A stretch of DNA of 13,745 nt from contig CALZOH010000069.1 of the NCBI GenBank assembly GCA_945827465.1, positions 1 to 13,745 on the forward strand, read 5' to 3'. A program made the position numbers and the translations under genes. This DNA comes from an uncultured Prevotellaceae bacterium. GTDB lineage: Bacteria > Bacteroidota > Bacteroidia > Bacteroidales > Bacteroidaceae. Positions within the stretch are counted from its first letter, which is position 1; the number at the start of each line of letters is the position of its first letter. The notes beneath the pieces were generated by a model. It did not search any database. It worked only from the letters and a program-made list of their open reading frames with translations, and had not been told where the DNA came from. Positions 6,623 to 13,056 of this stretch are shown here, piece after piece.

Positions 6623-8608
6623 CTATTCCTGAGTTTCGGGGCCAGTTTCAGTGGCAGCCTCTTCGGCTGCAGCTTGCTCTTGTGCCTTAATGCGCTCAAC
6701 AATGGCCGCTAATTCTTCCTTGAGAGACTCTATCTTCTTGTTCATCGTCTCAATGAGTGCATTTCCGCTCTTGGAATGCGCTGTCAAGAAGGTAATGTTA
6801 TTCTCATAGGTAGTCAGTTCTGACTTCTTGGCTTCATATTGGCGTAACAAGAAGTTGCCTCGAGCTCCTCCCTTGGCATTATCGGCACCACCTGAATGAT
6901 ATTTGGCCTTTCCGCCCTTGCGAGATGAACCGAGATCCAAATCAAGGCGCAGACGGTCGATTAACTGACGATATTGGTTATTGATCTTATCTTTATCACG
7001 GAAAGGAACATGACCTACCGAGTTCCATTCTTCCATGAGAGCGCGTACCTGCTCTGTTGATTCTTCAGTAATGTTTTCAGCTATTTCCTGCAATTTCTTC
7101 AAGATATCGCGCTTGGCAGCAAGATTGGCCTTTTCGTCCTTCATCTGCTCACCGAGCACTTGCTTCTTCTGCTCGAAGAAATAATTGCAAGCGGTGTTGA
7201 AACGTACCCACAATTTCTGCGACTGCTTTTGGGGCAAGAAGCCAAGTTCTTTCCACTCATTCTGAAGCTGGATGATCTTAGAAGTAGTTTCAGACCAATC
7301 GGTACTATCCTTCAGTTCTTCTGCCTGAATACAAAGTTGGAGTTTCTTGTCTGCCACATCCGAGAAGATACGCTTCTGGTTTTTGAAATATTCCGACTTA
7401 CTGGTAAAGAACTTATCGCAGGCATTACGGAAACGCTCGTAAATCTTATTATTGGTCTTGCGACTGGCACGTCCTATACCTCTCCACTCTTGTTGCCAGG
7501 CGATGATTTCACGCGACTGACGATCCCACTCTGAGAATCCACGCAACTTGGAGTAATCCAAGCTTTCTATGCGCTCGCAGATGGCAGTTTTCTTAGCCAA
7601 GTTTTCTTCTTCCTGCTTCTTGAGATTATCAAAATACTGCGAATGCATACGATTAACTACAGTCGATGCAGCCTTGAAGCGAGCCCAAAGGTCTTCACGC
7701 AACTCTTTGGCCACCGGACCAATTTCACGGAACTCCTGATGTAATTGCTGAAGCTGATGGAAAGCATGAATCACATCCGTATCTTCTGCCAATTTCTCGG
7801 CTGCTTCACATAGCAGGGTCTTGGCTTCAAGATTTTTCTTGAAATCATAATCACGCAACGCGTTGTTCTCTTTCAAGAAATCATAGAACTGTTCTACTAC
7901 AAACTGGAAACTTTTCCAAGTCTCATTGATAGCGGCCGCAGGTATCGGCTTGATGGATTTCCATTCTTCCTGCAGTTTACGGAAGGCATCATAATTGCGG
8001 TTGGCTTCCTCGGGAGAAGATGCCAATTCCTTCATGTGCTCAATGATGGCTTTCTTTTTGGTCAGATTTACTTCTTTCTGCTGCTCAACAGCTGCAATCA
8101 CTTTTGAGATCTGCTCTTTGACAACACTGAAGAGTTTCTTAAACTCCTCCTCAAGCGGTTCCGGCTGAAGTACATAAGCTTCAGCGTCTCCACCGGACTT
8201 GATGTATTGCATAAAAGCAAATTCGCGATCGCTTTTCAGTATTTTATAGAAGGTTTGTTTAAGAAGATCGAGCTCTACTTTCTCACTTTGTTCGGGATGT
8301 TCAGCTAAAACCTGAAGACGTTCAATCACTCCCTCCTTAGTAGTCGGGATGTCATAATCGTCTGCAGTTTTACTTTCTCCTTTATCTTCATACTCTTCTG
8401 GCGACGACATAAACTCGTCTTCAGAAGCAACTTCACCTTCAGGCTCAGTTGAAGTAGGATCACTTACTAATTCCGCTCCAGCCTCTACAGGCTGAACTTC
8501 TTCAGATGAATCAACCTCAGCAACCTCTTCAGAAGTAGGCTGGGTAATAGGCTCAACGACGTCTTGGTTTTTCAGTTCGTCGTTTTTTTCTTCAGGAACA
8601 TTTACCAT
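6623..8608 (-). CDS. DUF349 repeat protein
   Basis: 661 residues. Residues 1-85 are acidic and probably disordered (many E, S, T, P). The body is helical with five DUF349-type repeats marked by an E-W/F-x-x-[IVL]-G/K-x-[VIL]-P-like turn at residues 216 (EEWKSIKPIP), 293 (EFREIGPVA), 375 (EWRGIGRAS), 452 (EWKELGFLP) and 528 (EWNSVGHVP). The period is 76-82 residues. In the second copy Phe replaces Trp. A Gly/Lys-rich linker (559-583) and a C-terminal coiled coil (about 590-650) follow. There is no signal peptide. The role of DUF349 is not established; long charged helical repeats suggest a scaffold or nucleic-acid or ribosome-associated role, which is inference. The start at 8608 is supported by a promoter with both -7 and -33 elements and a leader of about 65 nt. 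Confidence 0.9.
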   Translation of the reverse strand: MVNVPEEKNDELKNQDVVEPITQPTSEEVAEVDSSEEVQPVEAGAELVSDPTSTEPEGEVASEDEFMSSPEEYEDKGESKTADDYDIPTTKEGVIERLQVLAEHPEQSEKVELDLLKQTFYKILKSDREFAFMQYIKSGGDAEAYVLQPEPLEEEFKKLFSVVKEQISKVIAAVEQQKEVNLTKKKAIIEHMKELASSPEEANRNYDAFRKLQEEWKSIKPIPAAAINETWKSFQFVVEQFYDFLKENNALRDYDFKKNLEAKTLLCEAAEKLAEDTDVIHAFHQLQQLHQEFREIGPVAKELREDLWARFKAASTVVNRMHSQYFDNLKKQEEENLAKKTAICERIESLDYSKLRGFSEWDRQSREIIAWQQEWRGIGRASRKTNNKIYERFRNACDKFFTSKSEYFKNQKRIFSDVADKKLQLCIQAEELKDSTDWSETTSKIIQLQNEWKELGFLPQKQSQKLWVRFNTACNYFFEQKKQVLGEQMKDEKANLAAKRDILKKLQEIAENITEESTEQVRALMEEWNSVGHVPFRDKDKINNQYRQLIDRLRLDLDLGSSRKGGKAKYHSGGADNAKGGARGNFLLRQYEAKKSELTTYENNITFLTAHSKSGNALIETMNKKIESLKEELAAIVERIKAQEQAAAEEAATETGPETQE

Positions 8609-8676
8609 ATTATTGTCTTCTATAGTTGTATCAACAAAAAGATTCTGATTCGTAAGAGGAATCTAATTTTGGAGTG

Positions 8677-8707
8677 CAAATAAAACACTTTCTCGTCAAT
8701 TGACAAA
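8677..8707 (-). promoter_or_regulatory. Predicted DUF349 gene promoter with -33 and -7 elements
   Basis: On the minus strand TTTG (8704-8707) is followed after exactly 19 nt by TTTATTTG (8677-8684). This fits the Bacteroidetes TTTG-N19-21-TAnnTTTG layout except for T instead of A at the second -7 position. It is the only promoter in the window where I see both elements. Confidence 0.55.
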
Positions 8708-8763
8708 AAAAAATCTAAAGAAAATAAACCACTCTACAATTAACTTGAAGAAAGGTTGTTCTC

Positions 8764-9702
8764 TCAGGGCTTCTCTGCCACATTGTGCAAGTTGTTGAAC
8801 AACAAAAGTTGTTCGAGCATTTGCGTTTTACGCATCAGGAAGCCATGTTCGCAGGCTTCACGCACGGGGCGGGAGTAAAGGTATTCCACTTCCATCGGAC
8901 GATGATATAGGTAATCAAGCATCATACTGGGCTGATAAGGCCTCATTTTACGAGTGGCTTCTAACATTTCATCGGCAAAACTTTCGGGGATTGTTGCTCC
9001 GAATAGGCGGGAAGCCTCAATGACTTCAAGCATCAAGTCACGTATCAGTGCACATACATCGGGATGCTGCATCAATTGGTCCGTTGTTGAACGAAGCACC
9101 ACGCTCAGGCCATTATAGGGAATATTCCACACCAGTTTGCGCCAACGAGCCGTTGTTAAATCGGGTGCCAGAACAACCGGAATACCTGCATTGCTCATAT
9201 CATTGGCCACTTGAAGAAGTAATGCTTCCTGTTCTCCACAATATGAACCGATGGTAATTGCTCCAAAATCCAAATGACGAACGTGAGCAGGCCCCACCTT
9301 GTTGCTGGCTATGAATGCCATCGCTCCGGCTATCTTCAGTTCCGGGAACAGCAACGACAGGTCACGCTCCATTCCCCAGCCATTCTGAATAAGAATCACC
9401 AAGGTGGATGGCTTCAACAGCGGGGGAAGCAGCTGAGTCAAATGGTCATTCATCACCGTCTTGAGCGAAACCATCACCACATCACACGGTGGCATGGCAG
9501 CTACATCTCTGTAGGCCTGCGGATGAGGCAAGAGGAAATCGCCATTGATGCTCTCCACCTGTAGACCACGGCTGACTGCTTCTGAATAGTCGCTATGAAA
9601 CAAGAAATGGACATCGGCACCCGCAAGCGCCAAACGACCTCCGTAGTAACCTCCTATCGCGCCGCAGCCTATCACGGCATATCTGAGTTTATTCGCACAC
9701 AT
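8764..9702 (-). CDS. panE: 2-dehydropantoate 2-reductase family protein
   Basis: Probable NADPH-dependent ketopantoate reductase, converting 2-dehydropantoate to pantoate for coenzyme A synthesis. It is 312 residues, close to the usual length. The N-terminal Rossmann motif is AVIGCGAIGGYYGG (9-22). QNG at 106-108 lies in the NADP/substrate cleft. RKLVWNIPYN (188-197) carries the expected catalytic Lys189 and the Asn193/Asn197 pair. EVEY (271-274) is the late acidic motif (E271 or E273) that binds substrate. The open frame reaches 9810, but the first 36 residues are not family-like and overlap a TACTTTTG promoter, so MCANKLRYAVIG at 9702 is the start. Distant paralogues of this fold reduce other 2-oxo acids, so the pathway is likely but not certain. 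It is divergent from aroB. Confidence 0.85.
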   Translation of the reverse strand: MCANKLRYAVIGCGAIGGYYGGRLALAGADVHFLFHSDYSEAVSRGLQVESINGDFLLPHPQAYRDVAAMPPCDVVMVSLKTVMNDHLTQLLPPLLKPSTLVILIQNGWGMERDLSLLFPELKIAGAMAFIASNKVGPAHVRHLDFGAITIGSYCGEQEALLLQVANDMSNAGIPVVLAPDLTTARWRKLVWNIPYNGLSVVLRSTTDQLMQHPDVCALIRDLMLEVIEASRLFGATIPESFADEMLEATRKMRPYQPSMMLDYLYHRPMEVEYLYSRPVREACEHGFLMRKTQMLEQLLLFNNLHNVAEKP

Positions 9703-9744
9703 TCTGTATTCTTTTATGGTATCAAAAATACTTTTTAGAGGCGA

Positions 9745-9752
9745 CAAAAGTA
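9745..9752 (-). promoter_or_regulatory. Predicted panE promoter -7 box (TACTTTTG)
   Basis: Minus-strand TACTTTTG matches TAnnTTTG, 42 nt upstream of the ATG at 9702. It shares the 96-bp divergent region with aroB. Confidence 0.6.
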
Positions 9753-9785
9753 CAAAAAAGCCCCCGAAGGAAGGAAGAAAAGCCC

Positions 9786-9793
9786 TAACTTTG
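9786..9793 (+). promoter_or_regulatory. Predicted aroB promoter -7 box (TAACTTTG), abutting the start codon
   Basis: TAACTTTG matches TAnnTTTG and ends only 5 nt before the aroB ATG at 9799. The expected transcription start therefore falls at or next to the ATG. No other TAnnTTTG box lies upstream on this strand in the divergent region. Confidence 0.5.
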
Positions 9794-9798
9794 CAGCC

Positions 9799-10860
9799 AT
9801 GGAAAAGCAAAGCATCTTATTTGTCAGAAATATTGAGAGTGAGCTCTCTGACATTTTGTCAGCATGCGCATTCGACCGCCTGTTTGTTTTAACAGACCAA
9901 ACTACTCATGCCGTATGCCTCCCTTTGATTGAAAAATGTTTGGTCGCCCATCAGGCACACATTATCACTATCGGAACTTCCGACGAACACAAAACCCTTG
10001 AGTCGCTGGCTGATGTTTGGCAATCGCTCAGCGATGCTAAAGCCACACGTCGCTCGTTACTCATCAACCTCGGTGGCGGAATGGTTACGGATTTGGGAGG
10101 ATTTGCGGCCTCTACGTTTAAGCGCGGCATTTGTTTCTTAAATATCCCGACAACTCTGCTGGCCATGGTTGATGCGTCGGTTGGCGGCAAGACAGGTATC
10201 AACTTCAATGGTTTGAAGAATGAGATTGGTGTTTTCCGCAATGCGTTTGATGTTTTGGTCGACACCCACTTCCTGCTCACGTTGGACGAAGAGAATATCT
10301 GCTCCGGATTTGCCGAGATGCTCAAGCACGGACTTATCTCCAACCGCAGCGATTGGGCAGAATTGATGAACTTCGACCTGGAGAAGCCTGACCTGAAACG
10401 CTTGCAGGAACTGGTTGAGAAAAGTGTAGGCGTGAAACAACGCATCGTACTCGAAGATCCGGAAGAGAAAGGTTTGCGCAAAGCACTCAACTTAGGACAT
10501 ACAGCCGGCCATGCCCTTGAAAGTCTGGCTCTGCACGAAGGCAGGCCTGTGTTGCACGGATATGCTGTAGCTTGGGGATTAGTGTGTGAGTTGTATCTGA
10601 GTTGCAAGAAAACAGGATTCCCCCACGATGTGATGTTGCAAACTGCCAACTTCATCAAATCGCATTACGGAGTGTTTGCTTTCGACTGCAAGAAGTACGA
10701 GCAACTCTACCTGCTGATGACTCACGACAAAAAGAACACGGACGGTCGCGTCAACTTCACCCTGCTATCCGACGTGGGTGACCTGCGTATCAACCAAACG
10801 GCCACCAAAGAGGAAATCTTTGAAATGCTCGATTTCTATCGCGAGACAATGGGTTGCTGA
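9799..10860 (+). CDS. aroB: 3-dehydroquinate synthase
   Basis: Second step of the shikimate pathway: converts DAHP to 3-dehydroquinate, using NAD+ and a divalent metal, in the cytoplasm. It is 353 residues, normal length. The NAD-binding glycine stretch is NLGGGMVTDLGGF (90-102). PTTLLAMVDASVGGKTGIN (117-135) and FNGLKNEIGVF follow. Metal ligands are E173 (GFAEMLKHG), H234 (NLGHTAGHALE) and H253 (VLHGYAVAWG). The phosphate-binding HDKKN motif is at 309-313. No other in-frame ATG occurs before residue 94, and the full N-terminus is needed, so the start at 9799 is firm even though the promoter box is almost touching it. It is probably the first gene of an operon with the flavin reductase-family and lipoprotein genes downstream. 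Confidence 0.96.
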   Translation: MEKQSILFVRNIESELSDILSACAFDRLFVLTDQTTHAVCLPLIEKCLVAHQAHIITIGTSDEHKTLESLADVWQSLSDAKATRRSLLINLGGGMVTDLGGFAASTFKRGICFLNIPTTLLAMVDASVGGKTGINFNGLKNEIGVFRNAFDVLVDTHFLLTLDEENICSGFAEMLKHGLISNRSDWAELMNFDLEKPDLKRLQELVEKSVGVKQRIVLEDPEEKGLRKALNLGHTAGHALESLALHEGRPVLHGYAVAWGLVCELYLSCKKTGFPHDVMLQTANFIKSHYGVFAFDCKKYEQLYLLMTHDKKNTDGRVNFTLLSDVGDLRINQTATKEEIFEMLDFYRETMGC

Positions 10861-10909
10861 CTTCCATTCCTATACATTATATAATATATACACATCACCT
10901 TTTTGAGAT

Positions 10910-11422
10910 ATGAGACTACTAAAGCCCGAAGAACTGAACGAGAATGTTTTTAACGCCATTGGCCGGGAATGGATGCTTATCACTGCCGGCCGCCCCGAAC
11001 ACTTCAACACCATGACAGCCTCATGGGGCGGACTGGGATTCCTTTGGAACAAGCCCGTGGCCTTTGTGTTTATCCGACCCGAAAGATATACCTACGATTT
11101 CATGGAGGCTGAAGATTCCGTCACCCTGACCTTCTTGGGACAAACGCACCGCGACATCTACAGCTTGTGCGGCAAGCTCTCGGGCAGAGACACCGACAAA
11201 GTAGCCGCCACCGGACTGCGCCCCATCACAACTCCGCAAGGAGCCGTGAGTTTCGAGCAGGCACGACTCACCTTAGGATGTCGCAAACTCTACAGCGACG
11301 ATCTTCGCCAAGAGAGATTCATCGACCCAGACTGCTTTGGCAAGTGGTATCACGATCGCCCGGGAGGCGGACTGCACCGAATGTATATCCTCGAGATTAC
11401 CGAGGTTCTCCTGAAAGATTAA
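10910..11422 (+). CDS. Flavin reductase family (flavoredoxin-like) FMN-binding protein
   Basis: 170 residues, the length of a single-domain FMN-binding split-barrel protein. The family signature region is HFNTMTASWGGLGFLWNKP (31-49), then AFVFIRPERYTYDFMEA (51-67), where FMN phosphate and ring contacts fall. VTLTFLG and a Gly/Arg-rich segment (88-94) follow. Such proteins reduce flavins with NAD(P)H or act as electron carriers; the partner is unknown here. It starts 49 nt after aroB with no TAnnTTTG box between. An AT-rich palindrome (ATTATATAAT, 10876-10885) lies in the gap. It is probably cotranscribed with aroB. Confidence 0.85.
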   Translation: MRLLKPEELNENVFNAIGREWMLITAGRPEHFNTMTASWGGLGFLWNKPVAFVFIRPERYTYDFMEAEDSVTLTFLGQTHRDIYSLCGKLSGRDTDKVAATGLRPITTPQGAVSFEQARLTLGCRKLYSDDLRQERFIDPDCFGKWYHDRPGGGLHRMYILEITEVLLKD

Positions 11423-11447
11423 TACACCAACCATAACCCTCACTGCA

Positions 11448-11873
11448 ATGAGACCTACTATGAATTTTGCTCAAAAAGCCCTCGTGATGATGTTGCTGAC
11501 GCTTGTCAGTATGTGTGGATTTACGTCCTGTCAAGACGATGATGACTGGGACGAGGAAGTTCTGACCGGGAAATGGTGGAGCGTTGACGACCCTTACAAC
11601 GTGATTTGTCTGGACTTCTATCGCGACCACTGCGGACTGTGTTCAGAAGAAGACCTCTACTACGGCTACTATTACGAAGACCCGTTCACCTGGTTTGTCG
11701 ACGACCAACTTATCCACATCATCTTCCAGGACGGCAGCAAATGGATTTGGAACTACAACCTCTATAACGGCCATACCGTAAGGATTAACGGGCGACTTTT
11801 CTCCAGAGATCCGCACTATCGCTCGCGGCCTTACGTTCCGTCGCCTTCAACTACGACCGAAAAACCCGACTGA
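11448..11873 (+). CDS. Small lipoprotein, probably surface-exposed, unknown function
   Basis: 141 residues. A short N-terminus (possible start at M1 or at M5, position 11460) is followed by a hydrophobic segment (11-22) and a lipobox GFTSC with the acylated Cys28, so signal peptidase II processing is expected. QDDDD directly after the Cys resembles the acidic lipoprotein export signal that sends Bacteroidetes lipoproteins to the cell surface. The mature part is Tyr/Trp/Asp-rich (LTGKWWSVDDPY, DLYYGYYYEDPFTWF, KWIWNYNLYNG) with alternating strand patterns that suggest a small beta barrel or lipocalin-like fold; this is inference. The C-terminus is Pro/Ser/Thr-rich. It begins 25 nt after the flavin reductase-family gene, which suggests the same operon. 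Confidence 0.8.
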   Translation: MRPTMNFAQKALVMMLLTLVSMCGFTSCQDDDDWDEEVLTGKWWSVDDPYNVICLDFYRDHCGLCSEEDLYYGYYYEDPFTWFVDDQLIHIIFQDGSKWIWNYNLYNGHTVRINGRLFSRDPHYRSRPYVPSPSTTTEKPD

Positions 11874-11923
11874 CTTTTCTCAAAAACAACCGTCGGCAAA
11901 TGGTCGAAAAAAACTTTTTTTTG

Positions 11924-11931
11924 TACTTTTG
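11924..11931 (+). promoter_or_regulatory. Predicted corA promoter -7 box (TACTTTTG)
   Basis: TACTTTTG matches TAnnTTTG. With a start near 11936-11940 it would give an unusually long leader of about 125 nt before corA, containing the upstream ORF and inverted repeat described separately. Confidence 0.6.
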
Positions 11932-11957
11932 CCTTCGTTTTTATTTCAACCATCATC

Positions 11958-11990
11958 ATGGACGATTATTACGCGGAAAATATAGTGTAA
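11958..11990 (+). CDS. Putative 10-codon upstream ORF in the corA leader
   Basis: ATG GAC GAT TAT TAC GCG GAA AAT ATA GTG TAA encodes MDDYYAENIV. It begins about 20 nt after the predicted transcription start, in an A/T-rich context usual for Bacteroidetes starts, and stops 72 nt before the corA ATG in the same frame. The stop lies 8 nt before the 5' arm of an inverted repeat that covers the corA start codon. A ribosome at this stop codon would overlap that arm. Translation is not demonstrated, and a short ORF like this can arise by chance. Confidence 0.35.
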   Translation: MDDYYAENIV

Positions 11991-11994
11991 CAGA

Positions 11995-12076
11995 CAGGAA
12001 GTTCGCATCTCTACAACAGACGCCTACCTCCCGTCATTATTAGTAGTAAGGAGATTTTAAAGATGCGAACTTTTTG
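11995..12076 (+). promoter_or_regulatory. Start-codon-sequestering stem in the corA leader
   Basis: AAGTTCGCATCT (11999-12010) and AGATGCGAACTT (12061-12072) are perfect inverted repeats of 12 bp, extendable outward by two G-U, one A-U and one C-G pair (11995-11998 with 12073-12076). The 3' arm contains the corA ATG (12063-12065) and its next two codons. The 50-nt loop holds the Shine-Dalgarno AAGGAG and, 18 nt before its core, a CTCC (12028-12031) that could pair with GGAG (12050-12053). No U-tract follows, so this is not a terminator. The geometry suits translational control of corA; the trigger is unknown. Confidence 0.6.
12048..12053 (+). promoter_or_regulatory. Strong Shine-Dalgarno of corA (AAGGAG)
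   Basis: AAGGAG lies 9 nt before the corA ATG, ideal spacing. No other gene in the window has a comparable site, and Bacteroidetes genes generally do not use one. Confidence 0.7.
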
Positions 12077-12989
12077 GAATACCAACCATACCCTACGCAC
12101 ACTCAAAGAGTGGGAGCCCAATTGCTGGATTCAGATTACCTGCCCGTCAGAAGACGATGAAAATTATCTGATCAACGACCTGAAAGTACCCGATTACTTT
12201 TTAGATGACATTCGAGATAAAGACGAGCGCTCTCGTTACGAATACGACGAGGGTTGGGTGCTCATCATTCTGCGCATCCCTTACGTGAAGGAAGTAAGGA
12301 GTCGCACCCCCCACACCACCGTACCCTTGGGCATCATCCTCTACAAGGATCTTTGCATCACCATTTGCAACTACGAGACGAATATGATGATTGACTTCGT
12401 TTCGTACCAGCAGAAACGCAATCAGGGCTTCACCGACTCGGTCGACCTGGTGTTCCGCCTGTTCCTCTCCTCCTCCGTCTGGTATTTGAAGCGTCTGAAA
12501 CAAATCAGTGCCCTTATCGAAGACTATAAGCACAAGCTCGACCATAAGATCAGTAATGAAGACCTCATCGGTCTCTCGCGCCTGCAAGACAGTCTGACTT
12601 ACTTCATCACCAGTATCCGTGGCAACGAGACGTTGCTTTCCAAGCTGAAGTTCAAGCTGCCCGTTGACGAATTAGATGCCGACCTCATTGAAGACGTCAC
12701 GATTGAGATGAACCAGGCACGCGAAACCACCAATATCTATACCAACATTCTTGATTCGACCATGGACACCTATGCCAATGTCATCAACAACAACATGAGT
12801 AGCGTGATGCGCACCATGACGTCCATCAGCATCGTCCTCATGTTCCCCACCCTGATTGCCAGTTTATATGGCATGAACCTGGTGAACGGCATGGAAAACA
12901 CGTGGTGGGGATTCCCGCTTGTCTTTGGCTTCTCCCTCCTCGTAGCCGGTACGGCCTTCTTTCTTTTTAGAAGGAAGAGTTGGATTTAA
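12063..12989 (+). CDS. corA: CorA-family Mg2+ (or other divalent cation) transporter
   Basis: Inner-membrane homopentameric channel for Mg2+, possibly also Co2+/Ni2+. It is 308 residues. The large N-terminal cytoplasmic alpha/beta domain is followed by long helices (about 125-250, acidic near 202-216, DELDADLIEDVTIEM). Two C-terminal membrane segments follow: about 251-270, ending in the selectivity-filter signature GMN (YGMNLVNGMEN, 269-279), and about 281-302. The basic cytoplasmic tail RRKSWI is characteristic of CorA. The start at 12063 (MRTFWNT) has a strong Shine-Dalgarno and suits the family length. The frame stays open upstream to the stop at 11988, but the intervening codons read unlike CorA. 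It is preceded by an unusual structured leader and followed by the msrB-like gene with its own promoter. Confidence 0.93.
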   Translation: MRTFWNTNHTLRTLKEWEPNCWIQITCPSEDDENYLINDLKVPDYFLDDIRDKDERSRYEYDEGWVLIILRIPYVKEVRSRTPHTTVPLGIILYKDLCITICNYETNMMIDFVSYQQKRNQGFTDSVDLVFRLFLSSSVWYLKRLKQISALIEDYKHKLDHKISNEDLIGLSRLQDSLTYFITSIRGNETLLSKLKFKLPVDELDADLIEDVTIEMNQARETTNIYTNILDSTMDTYANVINNNMSSVMRTMTSISIVLMFPTLIASLYGMNLVNGMENTWWGFPLVFGFSLLVAGTAFFLFRRKSWI

Positions 12990-13023
12990 GAAGCGAAACA
13001 CAAAAGATAAGCCCCTTTCTTCG

Positions 13024-13031
13024 TAACTTTG
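13024..13031 (+). promoter_or_regulatory. Predicted msrB-like gene promoter -7 box (TAACTTTG)
   Basis: TAACTTTG matches TAnnTTTG, 25 nt upstream of the ATG at 13057 and 34 nt after the corA stop. Confidence 0.6.
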
Positions 13032-13056
13032 CCGGCGAAAAATAGTAACTCTACTC

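Noticed and set aside
9703..9810. N-terminal extension of PanE
   Set aside because: It overlaps the panE promoter box and the aroB start; the Rossmann motif sits at the expected distance from the ATG at 9702.
11991..12062. In-frame extension of CorA joined to the upstream ORF by stop-codon readthrough
   Set aside because: The 24 stop-free codons are expected by chance fairly often, the encoded residues are not CorA-like, and the Shine-Dalgarno fits the start at 12063.
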